From an uncultured Bacteroides sp. (lineage in GTDB: Bacteria > Bacteroidota > Bacteroidia > Bacteroidales > Bacteroidaceae): 38,689 bases of DNA. The notes beneath the pieces are model-generated. The model did not search any database. It saw only the letters and a list, made by a program, of their open reading frames with translations, and was not told the origin of the DNA. Shown here in pieces: positions 24,608-32,231 of the stretch (the stretch's first letter is position 1; every line of letters starts with the position of its first letter). The translations under genes and the position numbers were made by a program. The stretch covers positions 1-38,689 of the forward strand of contig CAMOWU010000022.1 of assembly GCA_946628545.1 (NCBI GenBank). The letters run 5' to 3'.

Positions 24608-25716
24608 GGATTGGCGGCGAATTCCATGAGGTATGCCTTGATGAATCCGTCGATTTTTCCGTCCATCACTCCACCTACGTCTGATGTTTGGTATTGTGTT
24701 CGGTGGTCCTTCACGCGTCGGTCGTCGAACACATAACTTCTGATTTGCGAACCCCACTCAATCTTTTTCTTGCCAGCCTCAATCTTCTGTTGTTCGGCCA
24801 TGCGTTTCTGAAGGGCGCGGTCGTAGAGTTGTGAGCGGAGCAGTCGGAGAGCGTTCTGTCTGTTCTCCAGCTGTTTGCGTGTTTCAGTGTTCTCGATGAG
24901 GATTTCCTCCTCCTCGCCAGTGTCTGGATCCACGTATTGGTACCTCAGTCTGACACCTGTCTCCACCTTGTTGACGTTCTGACCGCCAGCGCCACTGGAT
25001 CGGAAGAGGTCCCATGAGATCTTGCTCTTGTCGATGACCACCTCTATGGTGTCGTCCACCAGTGGTGTGACAAAGACGGATGCGAACGATGTCATGCGCT
25101 TGCCTTGTGCATTGAAAGGCGAAACGCGCACCAGTCGGTGAACGCCGTTCTCTCCTTTCAGGTAGCCATAAGCCGAGTCGCCCTCAATCTCCATGGTGAC
25201 GGTCTTGATGCCGGCGTCGTCGCCCTCCTGGTAGTTGCTGATCCTGACCTTGTAGCCGTGTGCCTCCGCCCATCTCTGGTACATGCGCATGAGCATCTGA
25301 GCCCAGTCCTGGCTTTCGGTGCCACCTGCTCCCGAGTTGATTTTCAACACACAGTCCATGCTGTCGGCCTCATCCCTCAGCATGTTCTTCAGTTCGAGTT
25401 TCTCGATGAGGTCGAGCGCCGTGTTGTAGGCTGCATCGACTTCCTCTTCTGTCACCATCTCGTCTTTGAAGAACTCGAAGGCGAGTGTCGCCTCCTTAGT
25501 GGCGTTTTTCACCTCCTCATATCCGTCAATCCATTTGCGGATATCCTTCACCTTCTTCATTTGTTCCTCGGCGGCCTTGGCGTCGTCCCAGAATCCTGGT
25601 GCCTGGGTGCGTAGTTCCTCCTCCTCCACTTCGATGCGTTTGTTGTCGATGTCGAGGTAGCGGTGTAGTGCCTCCGTACGTTCCTGAATGTCTTTCAGTT
25701 GTTCTATTGTGATCAT
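24601..25716 (-). CDS. prfB: peptide chain release factor 2
   Basis: 371 aa from the ATG at 25716 (MITIEQLKDI). It terminates translation at UGA and UAA. The anticodon-like SPF tripeptide is at residues 199-201 (VRVSPFNAQ) and the peptidyl-hydrolysis GGQ at 244-246 (SGAGGQNVNK). The N-terminal coiled region is typical. Most bacteria control this gene by a +1 frameshift at an in-frame UGA near codon 26. Here the corresponding place reads RYLDID without interruption, so autoregulation by frameshifting is absent. The stop codon lies at the edge of a CCCC-rich repeat. A -7 box is at 25735-25742. Confidence 0.95.
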   Translation of the reverse strand: MITIEQLKDIQERTEALHRYLDIDNKRIEVEEEELRTQAPGFWDDAKAAEEQMKKVKDIRKWIDGYEEVKNATKEATLAFEFFKDEMVTEEEVDAAYNTALDLIEKLELKNMLRDEADSMDCVLKINSGAGGTESQDWAQMLMRMYQRWAEAHGYKVRISNYQEGDDAGIKTVTMEIEGDSAYGYLKGENGVHRLVRVSPFNAQGKRMTSFASVFVTPLVDDTIEVVIDKSKISWDLFRSSGAGGQNVNKVETGVRLRYQYVDPDTGEEEEILIENTETRKQLENRQNALRLLRSQLYDRALQKRMAEQQKIEAGKKKIEWGSQIRSYVFDDRRVKDHRTQYQTSDVGGVMDGKIDGFIKAYLMEFAANPA

Positions 25717-25734
25717 AATCGTGCAATTTGGGTG

Positions 25735-25742
25735 CAAAATTA
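25735..25742 (-). promoter_or_regulatory. -7 box for prfB
   Basis: TAATTTTG on the minus strand, 19 nt upstream of the prfB ATG; a near-leaderless or very short leader is implied. Confidence 0.55.
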
Positions 25743-25764
25743 CGAAAAATTCCCGTCATTATCG

Positions 25765-26160
25765 CTATTTAGTACATATTTTCCTCACAAAGAAGAATCC
25801 GATGATGAAACCGAGCGCCACACCGATGGCGTTAGCCAGGACGTCAATCCAGTCGCCACTGCGGATGCCGAAAGTGCAGTAGCGCTGCACCAGCTCCATG
25901 AGTCCGCCGAAGAGGGTGGGGAAGAGGGTGGTGTGGATGAAGTCGATGTTGGTGAACAGCCCAGACTTTCTCTTGTGATATCTGTCCCACCATGCACAGA
26001 GGCTCAGTGTGCCATACATGACAAAATGCACCCATTTGTCGAGCAAGTTGAAATCATGCAGTGGCTTGATGTCAGGTATGGGCATCACCGACGCGATGAA
26101 GATCAGCAAATAGACAGCAGTCGGCAGTTTGTGATTTTTGATGTAGTTAAATAGTGCCAT
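25765..26160 (-). CDS. VanZ-like membrane protein
   Basis: 131 aa with about four hydrophobic segments (TAVYLLIFIASVM; WVHFVMYGTLSL; TLFPTLFGGLMELVQRY; AIGVALGFIIGFFFV). The conserved KxxHF segment (DKWVHFVMYG) and the ELxQ...R..D..D.xAN pattern (MELVQRY...SGDWIDVLANAIG) define the VanZ family. The name comes from a teicoplanin-resistance accessory protein, but most chromosomal members have no known function. Inner-membrane location is expected. It is followed by prfB on the same strand after 48 bp. Confidence 0.82.
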   Translation of the reverse strand: MALFNYIKNHKLPTAVYLLIFIASVMPIPDIKPLHDFNLLDKWVHFVMYGTLSLCAWWDRYHKRKSGLFTNIDFIHTTLFPTLFGGLMELVQRYCTFGIRSGDWIDVLANAIGVALGFIIGFFFVRKICTK

Positions 26161-26188
26161 TTCTTGAAATATTATCCTAAATATGAAG

Positions 26189-26216
26189 CAAAATTACTCA
26201 AAAAATGATAATTTTG
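26189..26216. promoter_or_regulatory. divergent -7 boxes for the VanZ-like gene and the transporter
   Basis: TAATTTTG on the minus strand (26189-26196) points to the VanZ-like gene. TAATTTTG on the plus strand (26209-26216) points to the transporter. They lie back to back 12 bp apart, so transcription in the two directions may compete. Confidence 0.5.
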
Positions 26217-26252
26217 CATGTTTTTAGTGTTTTAAACTTACAATTTAGCATT

Positions 26253-27629
26253 ATGGCTTTTAAGGGTAGAGAGAATTTCGGACGTGTAGGAGCAGTGCTT
26301 GCAGCCGCGGGTTCTGCCGTAGGGCTGGGTAATATATGGCGTTTCCCTATAGAGACAGGACGCAACGGAGGTGCGGCTTTCGTGTTGGTTTATATCCTCT
26401 GTGTGATCATTTTGGGATTGCCAGTGATGATCAGCGAGTTCCTCATTGGTCGTTCCACTCAGGCCAATACCGCTGCCGCCTACCGTAAGCTTTCTCCCGA
26501 CACCCAGTGGAAATGGGTGGGAAGGCTCGGCGTGTTGACGGGTTTCCTGATTCTCAGTTACTACTCTGTTGTGGCTGGATGGACTGTGGAGTATGCAGGT
26601 TATGCTCTCTTCAACACCTTTGCAGGTCAGCACGACTATAAGGTGATGTTCAATGATTTCGCCGCCGATCCCTTCTGGCCGGTACTTTGGCTTTTTGTCT
26701 TCATGTTCGTGACGCATGTCATCATTGTGCGCGGTGTGAAGAGTGGTATTGAGAGGGTGTCGAAAATCCTCATGCCCACGTTGTTCCTGCTCATCATGAT
26801 GCTGGTTTTCTGCTCAGTCACCCTTCCTGGAAGTGGAGCGGGCATCGACTTCATCATCCATCCGGACTTTTCGAAGATTGATGGTATGGTGGTGCTTAGC
26901 GCCATGGGTCAGGCTTTCTTCTCCTTGAGTATCGGTATGGGTTGTCTGTGTACTTACGCTTCCTATTTCCGTCCCGACACCAACATCACGCGTTCGGCGA
27001 TCAATGTCGCTTCCATCGACACGATGATCGCCATCATGTCGGGCTTCATCATCTTCCCCGCCGCTGCCAGTGCAGGCTACACGCTCACCGCCGGTGATGT
27101 AGGTCCATCGTTGATTTTCATCACCCTTCCCCATGTGTTCCAGCAGGCTTTTTCCGGTGCCCCCATTCTGGCGTATATCTTCGCTGTGATGTTCTATGTC
27201 CTTCTGATCCTCGCGGCTTTGACCTCCACCATCTCCATGCACGAGGTGATCACAGCCTATCTGTCGGAGGAGTTTGAGATGTCGAGGAAGAAAGCCGCTC
27301 GTATGGTCACTTCCGCTTGTGCCTTCCTGGGCATCTTCTGCGCCTTGTCGTTTGGCTTGCTCAACGGCTTCCATCCCATGGGCAAGACCATCTTCGATTG
27401 GTTCGACTTCCTCTCGTCCACTATCCTTTTGCCCTTTGGCGGTATGTTGATCTCTCTTTTCGCAGGTTGGCATCTCAACAAGAAACTCATGTACGACGAG
27501 TTGACCAACTATGGCACTATCCGCATCCGTTATTTTAAGATCCTGGTCTTCATCCTGCGTTTTGTGGCTCCGATAGCCATTGGTTTCATCTTCCTCAACG
27601 AGACGGGGCTTTTTGATATCTTCAGATAG
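26253..27629 (+). CDS. sodium-dependent transporter, NSS/SNF family
   Basis: 458 aa from the ATG at 26253 (MAFKGRENFGRVGAVLAAAG). The TM1 signature GSAVGLGNIWRFP, with its unwound sodium/substrate site, is followed by NGGAAFVLVY, typical of neurotransmitter:sodium symporters of the LeuT type. About 11-12 membrane segments fit the length. Bacterial members take up amino acids or related amines with Na+; the substrate here cannot be told. An upstream ATG-less extension of the frame (to 26205) is not supported. A 36-aa ORF follows 54 bp downstream. Confidence 0.9.
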   Translation: MAFKGRENFGRVGAVLAAAGSAVGLGNIWRFPIETGRNGGAAFVLVYILCVIILGLPVMISEFLIGRSTQANTAAAYRKLSPDTQWKWVGRLGVLTGFLILSYYSVVAGWTVEYAGYALFNTFAGQHDYKVMFNDFAADPFWPVLWLFVFMFVTHVIIVRGVKSGIERVSKILMPTLFLLIMMLVFCSVTLPGSGAGIDFIIHPDFSKIDGMVVLSAMGQAFFSLSIGMGCLCTYASYFRPDTNITRSAINVASIDTMIAIMSGFIIFPAAASAGYTLTAGDVGPSLIFITLPHVFQQAFSGAPILAYIFAVMFYVLLILAALTSTISMHEVITAYLSEEFEMSRKKAARMVTSACAFLGIFCALSFGLLNGFHPMGKTIFDWFDFLSSTILLPFGGMLISLFAGWHLNKKLMYDELTNYGTIRIRYFKILVFILRFVAPIAIGFIFLNETGLFDIFR

Positions 27630-27682
27630 GCATCATTGAGGAACTGCGCTGACATTCTGGTAGAATAAGGGTGGTTGATAGG

Positions 27683-27793
27683 ATGAAGAAGGATTTTCTC
27701 TATTTCACGAAGGCCGACCGTCGCGTCATCCTTGTGCTCGGCGGGCTGGCGGTGCTCGTGTTCGCTATCCTGCTGCTTTTGGAGGTGTTGTGA
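27683..27793 (+). pseudogene. 36-aa ORF resembling the N-terminus of a ComEA-like helix-hairpin-helix protein
   Basis: The ORF reads MKKDFLYFTKADRRVILV and continues with one hydrophobic segment (LGGLAVLVFAILLLLEVL) before a TGA. In Bacteroidota, exported helix-hairpin-helix (ComEA-like) proteins often begin with a W/K-DFFYF-x(3)-R-R-GI-hydrophobic pattern like this. Here translation stops straight after the membrane segment, and no helix-hairpin-helix sequence follows before the terminator at 27834. It is either a decayed remnant or a real small membrane protein; the remnant reading is from memory of the family. Confidence 0.5.
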
Positions 27794-27833
27794 GGCTCTT
27801 GAAAGGGCGGCACAAGGATCAAATGATGATACA

Positions 27834-27866
27834 AAAAAAGCTTGCTAAAGATTAGCAAGCTTTTTT
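27834..27866. terminator. bidirectional terminator
   Basis: AAAAAAGCTTGCTAA, loop AGA, TTAGCAAGCTTTTTT: a 15-bp perfect stem with A-run and T-run on both sides. It serves tRNA-Phe (minus) and probably the transporter side (plus). Confidence 0.9.
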
Positions 27867-27870
27867 AATG

Positions 27871-27943
27871 TGGTACCTCCAGGATTCGAACCGGGGACAC
27901 ACGGATTTTCAGTCCGATGCTCTACCACCTGAGCTAAGGCACC
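27871..27943 (-). tRNA. tRNA-Phe (GAA)
   Basis: A 73-nt cloverleaf on the minus strand. The acceptor stem is GGTGCCT/AGGTACC (one G-T pair). The D-arm contains AGCTCAGGTGGTAGAGC. The anticodon loop CTGAAAA holds GAA, and the T-loop is GGTTCGAATCC. The CCA end is not encoded. A promoter lies at 27976-28007 and a terminator directly downstream. Confidence 0.95.
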
Positions 27944-27975
27944 AGATGCAGACACTGTGTTGTCGTTTGCGAGTG

Positions 27976-28007
27976 CAAAGTTAGCACAAATAATTGAACC
28001 TCCCAAA
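27976..28007 (-). promoter_or_regulatory. promoter of tRNA-Phe
   Basis: On the minus strand, TTTG (28004-28007) and TAACTTTG (27976-27983) are separated by exactly 20 bp. Confidence 0.75.
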
Positions 28008-28055
28008 TTTTCCCGCGACTTTTTTGCATTTAAGATGTTTTTTTAGTGAAAAGAG

Positions 28056-28086
28056 TTGTTGGTTAGCGGAAAAAAGGCTAACTTTG
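28056..28086 (+). promoter_or_regulatory. promoter of tRNA-Pro
   Basis: TTG (28056-28058) and TAACTTTG (28079-28086) are separated by 20 bp. The -7 box is identical to that of the divergent tRNA-Phe promoter. Confidence 0.75.
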
Positions 28087-28104
28087 CATCGTCTTTGTGA
28101 CAAT

Positions 28105-28177
28105 CGGAAAGTAGCGCAGTTGGTAGCGTACTACGTTCGGGACGTAGGGGTCGGGAGTTCGAGTCTCCTCTTTCCGA
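28105..28177 (+). tRNA. tRNA-Pro (CGG)
   Basis: A 73-nt cloverleaf. The acceptor stem is CGGAAAG/CTTTCCG, starting with the C1 typical of bacterial tRNA-Pro. The anticodon stem CTACG/CGTAG encloses TTCGGGA, giving anticodon CGG. The T-arm contains AGTTCGAGTCT. CCA is not encoded. Confidence 0.95.
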
Positions 28178-28186
28178 CTTTATTAG

Positions 28187-28213
28187 AGCCTGGTTTTGAC
28201 CGGGCTTTTTTTA
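28187..28213 (+). terminator. terminator after tRNA-Pro
   Basis: AGCCTGG pairs with CCGGGCT across TTTTGA, followed by seven or more T. The GH43 start codon is only about 25 nt beyond it. Confidence 0.85.
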
Positions 28214-28238
28214 TCAAAACCTTTACCTATCTTTTTAT

Positions 28239-30365
28239 ATGAAACGTATTTTTTTATCCTTTCTTGCATCCATGTCGGTAGCGTGCATGTTGCAAGCCCA
28301 AAACACCCCGCTAATGTCCTGGACCGCCGACAATGGCAACGGCACATTTACTAACCCATTGTTTTACGATGAGTTTTCCGACCCCGACATCCTTCGTGTT
28401 GGCGACGACTACTATTTGGCAGGAACGACAATGCATGCCGTTCCTGGATTGGTCATCCTTCATTCCAAGGACTTGGTCAACTGGGAGAACATCAGTTACT
28501 GTTTCGACCGTTTCGACTTCCCCGAGGATCGCTTTTCGTTGAAGAACCACGAGGAGATCTATGGTCAGGGTGTGTGGGCTCCCTGCATCCGTTATGCCAA
28601 CGGTCAGTTCTATGTGTTCACCAACATCAACGGCAAAGGCCTGCAATGCTACACAGCCAAGGATGTACGTGGTCCTTGGGAGCACCACAACATGCAAGGC
28701 AACATCTACGACCTCGGTGTGCTTTTCGATGATGATGGCAAGGTGTATGCCATCCACGGCTATGGTCAGGTGAAATGTACGGAGTTGGAACCCGACATGA
28801 GCGGACCCAAGGAAGAGACCGAGCGTGTGATCATTCCTGAAGGCAACGGAGTGGGCGAGGGTCACCATATTTATAAGATCAACGGCATGTACTATCTCAT
28901 CTCGACCGACTACCGTCCCAATGGCCGTACGCTCTGCTCACGCTCAAAGAGCATCTGGGGACCTTATGAGACCCGCGTCATCACCGCCGACGAGACCTAC
29001 GGTTATCATGCCGCCTCGCTGACTCAGGTGCCACGTGGAGAGAAGTACCGTATTGGTGCTGATGGCACGAAGTTCGGTCTGGGTCCAGTCGATAAGTATG
29101 CCACAGCCTGCACCAACGCCCATCAGGGTGGTATTGTCAGCACCCCTGACGGTCAGTGGTGGGCACTCTTCATGCAGGACTTCCATTCCATTGGCCGCAC
29201 CGTCTGCCTGATGCCCATGACTTGGGTCGATGGTTGGCCCATGGTCGGTTTGGAGGGCAATCTGGGACGCGCTCCCCGCACATGGTTCAAGCCCGACACC
29301 CAGCAAGGCCAGTATGTCGGCGGTCGTAAGTCCCAGCCCATGACCGCTCCCTACAACCGTAGCGAGTCGTTTGATGGCAAGCGTCTGGGACGCGTATGGC
29401 AGTGGAACCACAACCCCGACGACAAGCAGTGGGCGTTGAAAGGCGGTCGTCTTCGTCTGAACAGCATGCCAGCCGAGCAGCTGATGTGGGCTCGCAACAC
29501 CTTGACCCAGCGTGTCATCGGTCCTCGTTCGGTGACGACGGTCGAACTCTATACCAAGGGCATGAAAGACGGTGACGTCTGTGGTCTTGGCAACATCAAT
29601 GTGCCTTGTTCATGGATTGGTTTGGTGAAGCAAGGCAATAGTCTGACGCTCCGTTGCTTTGAGCAATTGACCAACGATACGGTCGATGTGCCATTGACTT
29701 TGCCCCAGGGCAAGATATGGTTGCGCTGCAACGGTGACTACGACAACGACCAGTCGCAATATGCTTATTCCACCGACGGGCAGACCTTCCAGCCGCTTGG
29801 CCGCATGATGCCCCTGTCGTATCAGTTGATTTCGTTCCAGGGCTCTCGCCACGCATTGTTCGCTTTCAATGTGAAGGGCAAGAACGGCGGTTATGCAGAG
29901 TTCGACAACTTCACCGTCGTCGAGCCCGACGCTTCCCGTCTTGATGCCATACCTTTCGGCAAGACCTTCCGCATCATCAACCTTGCCACAGGTCGTCCTG
30001 CCACCTGCGATCCTCATGGACTGCTTTACGACACCCGTGCTGACGACCGCAGCCCTCGCACCCAGTTCCAGTTGGAGGACCGTGGTCAGGGACAGGTGGT
30101 GCTGAAGTGTGTGGATGGACGTTATATTAAGGTCTTTGGCGAGGGCTTGCCTGGCGACGTGCGTTTCACCCGGGAAGCCTCCGAAGCAGAAGTTTTCCTT
30201 TGGCAGGACTATCTTGACCAGGAGTTCATGCTCATGTCTATGCGTACACATCTTTATATAGGCAAGAGCCCCACTACGGGCAGCCCTTATTCCATGGACT
30301 ATAAGGGTGCTGACCCTGCCCGCGTGAACGGAGCCGTGTTCAAGTGGGAGGCCGTTGACCATTGA
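28239..30365 (+). CDS. secreted glycoside hydrolase family 43 enzyme with C-terminal accessory domains
   Basis: 708 aa with an N-terminal signal peptide (MKRIFLSFLASMSVACMLQAQ; an atypical lipobox around Cys16 is possible). The five-bladed GH43 propeller covers about 35-335: catalytic base Asp48 in FSDPDIL, pKa-modulating Asp158 in YDLGVLFDDDG, and acid Glu207 in GVGEGHHIYK. This family acts on xylan- and arabinan-type side chains (xylosidase or arabinofuranosidase). A beta-sandwich module follows (about 375-560, starting SESFDGKRLGRVW). The final 140 residues (FRIINLATGRPATCD ... YIKVFGEG ... LYIGKS) look beta-trefoil-like. No susCD genes are adjacent, so this is not part of a visible polysaccharide-utilisation locus. 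The last codons (GTT GAC CAT TGA) run into a heptamer repeat. No independent promoter fits between the tRNA-Pro terminator and the start. Confidence 0.85.
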   Translation: MKRIFLSFLASMSVACMLQAQNTPLMSWTADNGNGTFTNPLFYDEFSDPDILRVGDDYYLAGTTMHAVPGLVILHSKDLVNWENISYCFDRFDFPEDRFSLKNHEEIYGQGVWAPCIRYANGQFYVFTNINGKGLQCYTAKDVRGPWEHHNMQGNIYDLGVLFDDDGKVYAIHGYGQVKCTELEPDMSGPKEETERVIIPEGNGVGEGHHIYKINGMYYLISTDYRPNGRTLCSRSKSIWGPYETRVITADETYGYHAASLTQVPRGEKYRIGADGTKFGLGPVDKYATACTNAHQGGIVSTPDGQWWALFMQDFHSIGRTVCLMPMTWVDGWPMVGLEGNLGRAPRTWFKPDTQQGQYVGGRKSQPMTAPYNRSESFDGKRLGRVWQWNHNPDDKQWALKGGRLRLNSMPAEQLMWARNTLTQRVIGPRSVTTVELYTKGMKDGDVCGLGNINVPCSWIGLVKQGNSLTLRCFEQLTNDTVDVPLTLPQGKIWLRCNGDYDNDQSQYAYSTDGQTFQPLGRMMPLSYQLISFQGSRHALFAFNVKGKNGGYAEFDNFTVVEPDASRLDAIPFGKTFRIINLATGRPATCDPHGLLYDTRADDRSPRTQFQLEDRGQGQVVLKCVDGRYIKVFGEGLPGDVRFTREASEAEVFLWQDYLDQEFMLMSMRTHLYIGKSPTTGSPYSMDYKGADPARVNGAVFKWEAVDH

Positions 30366-30486
30366 CCATTGACCATTGACCATTGACCATTGACCATTGA
30401 CCATTGACCATTGGCCATTGACCATTGACCATTTTTTCATTGACCATTTTTTCATTGACCATTGGCTTCGCCTAAAATGCTCACGC
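30354..30486 (+). repeat. heptamer array with GGCTTCGCC hairpin, copy C (longest)
   Basis: GTTGACC, seven exact ATTGACC units (30361-30409), ATTGGCC, two ATTGACC, then ATTTTTTC/ATTGACC twice (to 30460), and ATTGGCTTCGCC followed by TAAAATGCTCACGC. It provides the GH43 stop codon (TGA at 30363-30365) and runs directly into the inverted-repeat element at 30487. Confidence 0.95.
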
Positions 30487-30590
30487 GGGGTACGCAGGCA
30501 TCTTGCCTGCGATGATGAAGGGGACGCCCCCCCCTCTGCTTTGGATGCGCGTCTTCCAGACGCGTCGCAGGCTGGAAGCCTGCGTACCCT
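30487..30590. mobile_element. MITE-like or REP-type element with terminal inverted repeats
   Basis: GGGTACGCAGGC (30488-30499) and GCCTGCGTACCC (30578-30589) are perfect 12-bp inverted ends. Internal palindromes include GCAGGCA-TCT-TGCCTGC, GCGTCT-TCC-AGACGC and GCAGGCT-GGA-AGCCTGC. No coding capacity and no obvious target-site duplication. Related copies lie at 19524 and 38517. Confidence 0.65.
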
Positions 30591-30682
30591 CGTAGCCTTT
30601 GCTTTGGCATGACCTGCTTTCAGACTTTGCTTTTAATGAACTGATTTGGGTTGAGTACTTTTTTGGGGGGGGAGATACAAAG

Positions 30683-30730
30683 AGAGAACAAAAAGGAGGC
30701 ATCCAGATGGATGCCTCCTTTTTGTTCTCT
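30683..30730. terminator. very long perfect hairpin terminator for rplS
   Basis: Arms of 23 nt (AGAGAACAAAAAGG... paired with ...CCTTTTTGTTCTCT) around GA at 30706-30707, with no mismatch. It lies 45 bp beyond the rplS stop and can act in either direction because both arms carry A/T runs. Confidence 0.85.
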
Positions 30731-30775
30731 AAGAAACAGACGGGACGGAGCCCGTCTTTACCCCTGTGGATCAGT

Positions 30776-31138
30776 TTACTTCTTAGTGGTGAGTTTCTCC
30801 TTGATACGAGCTTTCTTACCAGTGAGTCTGCGGAGGTAGTAGAGCTTGGCTCTGCGCACCTTACCCACCTTGTTGAGTTCGATGCTCTGGATGTTAGGAG
30901 AGTCGAATGGGAAGATACGCTCTACACCCACTGTTCCCGACATCTTACGTACGGTGAACCTTTTCTTGTCTCTTTCTCCACGAATCTTGATGACAACACC
31001 GCGATAGGCCTGGATACGCTCCTTAGAACCCTCGATGATTTTGTAGTTCACGGTGATGGTGTCACCTGCCTTGAAATAGGGGAAATCTTTGCTGTTGCCA
31101 TTTGCGAAGGCTTCCTCAGCAACTTTGATCAAATCCAT
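30776..31138 (-). CDS. rplS: 50S ribosomal protein L19
   Basis: 120 aa, full length, beginning [14 protein letters not shown], with the family signature around [20 protein letters not shown] and the C-terminal [24 protein letters not shown]. It is located in the large subunit at the interface with the small subunit. It is transcribed alone here, not in the trmD operon known from Proteobacteria. It is closed by the long hairpin at 30683-30730 and divergent from purH. Confidence 0.96.
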   Translation of the reverse strand: MDLIKVAEEAFANGNSKDFPYFKAGDTITVNYKIIEGSKERIQAYRGVVIKIRGERDKKRFTVRKMSGTVGVERIFPFDSPNIQSIELNKVGKVRRAKLYYLRRLTGKKARIKEKLTTKK

Positions 31139-31473
31139 TGTCTGAATCTTTTTTTATTAATTGTTATTAGGCAAAACGAAGCATACTCAGCTATCTCATT
31201 TCTGGCAGCGGCTTCGCTAAGGCGGTGCAAAATAAGTGTATTTTTCTCAAATAACCAAAAAAACGTGCAAAAAAAGGTCTTAGTTAGATACAAAAAAACT
31301 TTTTTATGAAAAAAGTCGGGTTTTAGACCTCTTAAATGCTGATAAATAACTAACTTTGCATCCTAAAAGCCAGAGGTGAATGAACTGCTGTGTACGTAAA
31401 CATCCACCAAAGGCTCGAAAAAAGAGAAAAGAATAATATACTATAGACCAAAAAAATTATCGATCAAAGTTTT
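31139..31473. other. 335-bp divergent promoter region rplS/purH
   Basis: No gene. A minus-strand TTATTTTG (31228-31235) is a possible -7 box for rplS. A plus-strand TAACTTTG (31351-31358) is a good -7 box for purH, giving a leader of about 110 nt. A degenerate GGCTTCGCTAAGGC (31210-31223) recalls the hairpin core of the heptamer-array repeat. Confidence 0.5.
31351..31358 (+). promoter_or_regulatory. -7 box for purH-mre operon
   Basis: TAACTTTG followed by CA, identical to the -7 boxes of both tRNA genes. The -33 element is not obvious. Confidence 0.55.
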
Positions 31474-32070
31474 ATGGCCGAAACGAAAAAGATCAAGACT
31501 GCTTTGGTGTCAGTCTTTCACAAGGACGGGCTGGAAGAGTTGCTCGCCGCACTGCATGAGGAAGGCGTGAGATTCCTCTCTACGGGTGGAACACAATCGT
31601 TCATCACCTCTTTGGGTTACGAATGCGATAAGGTAGAAGACCTTACGACTTATCCTTCCATCCTTGGCGGAAGAGTCAAGACCCTGCATCCGAAGGTGTT
31701 CGGTGGCATCTTGGGTCGTCGTGAGTTGGAAGGCGACCAGCAGGAGATGGAAAAATACGGTATTCCTGAGATTGACTTGGTGATTGTCGATCTTTATCCC
31801 TTTGAGGAAACCGTGGCTTCGACCGACGACGAGAGTGCGATTATCGAGAAGATCGACATAGGCGGCATTTCATTGATCCGTGCCGGCGCCAAGAACTTCA
31901 ACGATGTAGTGATTGTTCCGAGCAAGATGGAGTACAAGCCTTTGCTTGACATTGTGAAGGCTCAGGGCGCATGCACCACCAAGTCTCAGCGCCAGTGGTT
32001 CGCCAAGCAGGCTTTTGGTGTCAGCTCCCACTACGACACCGCCATCCACGCCTATTTCGAGACGAAGTAG
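31474..32070 (+). CDS. purH: stand-alone IMP cyclohydrolase domain (PurH N-terminal part)
   Basis: 198 aa beginning MAETKKIKTALVSVFHKDG. It covers the MGS-like IMP cyclohydrolase domain completely: FLSTGGTQ, the GGRVKTLHPKVFGGIL signature, DLVIVDLYPFEETV, IDIGGISLIRAGAKNF and the domain-closing FGVSSHYDTAIHAYF. It closes FAICAR to IMP, the last purine step. PurH is usually bifunctional, about 510-520 aa with an AICAR transformylase domain following. Here a stop codon comes exactly at the domain border. The 161 bp to mreB contain only octamer repeats, with no transformylase remnant. The transformylase must therefore be encoded elsewhere, or another enzyme (PurP-type) used. Confidence 0.88.
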   Translation: MAETKKIKTALVSVFHKDGLEELLAALHEEGVRFLSTGGTQSFITSLGYECDKVEDLTTYPSILGGRVKTLHPKVFGGILGRRELEGDQQEMEKYGIPEIDLVIVDLYPFEETVASTDDESAIIEKIDIGGISLIRAGAKNFNDVVIVPSKMEYKPLLDIVKAQGACTTKSQRQWFAKQAFGVSSHYDTAIHAYFETK

Positions 32071-32091
32071 TTCAAGGATAGACACTCCTTT

Positions 32092-32179
32092 GATATTTCG
32101 GGAAAACGTGAAAACGGAATTTCGTGCAAACGGGAAAACGTGCAAATGAGATAACGAGATATCGGGATTTCGGGAAATG
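32092..32179 (+). repeat. 8-bp tandem array, eleven degenerate units
   Basis: GATATTTC, GGGAAAAC, GTGAAAAC, GGAATTTC, GTGCAAAC, GGGAAAAC, GTGCAAAT, GAGATAAC, GAGATATC, GGGATTTC, GGGAAATG: eleven units in strict 8-bp phase, each starting with G. It fills the gap between purH and mreB. Confidence 0.85.
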
Positions 32180-32231
32180 AAAGAATGTAATTAAGAATTG
32201 AATAGAAATTAAATTAGAACGAGATTTTTGT

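Larger units (their letters stand above)
30366..30775. other. 410-bp non-coding region between GH43 and rplS
   Basis: It holds the heptamer array, the inverted-repeat element at 30487-30590, an AT-rich spacer with a G8 run (30665-30672) and the terminator at 30683-30730. No gene was seen. Confidence 0.7.

Noticed and set aside
24458-24757. 100-residue upstream extension of the CYTH protein frame
   Set aside because: It is translated from CCCC-rich repeats and from another frame of prfB. The EIERK motif is expected right at the N-terminus.
27871-28177. tRNA-flanked integration site (att)
   Set aside because: No integrase and no direct repeat of a tRNA 3' end was seen in the flanking sequence.
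30354-30460. CRISPR or origin-type iteron array
   Set aside because: 7-bp contiguous units lack spacers. No replication initiator gene or AT-rich unwinding element is nearby, and similar arrays recur at gene ends.
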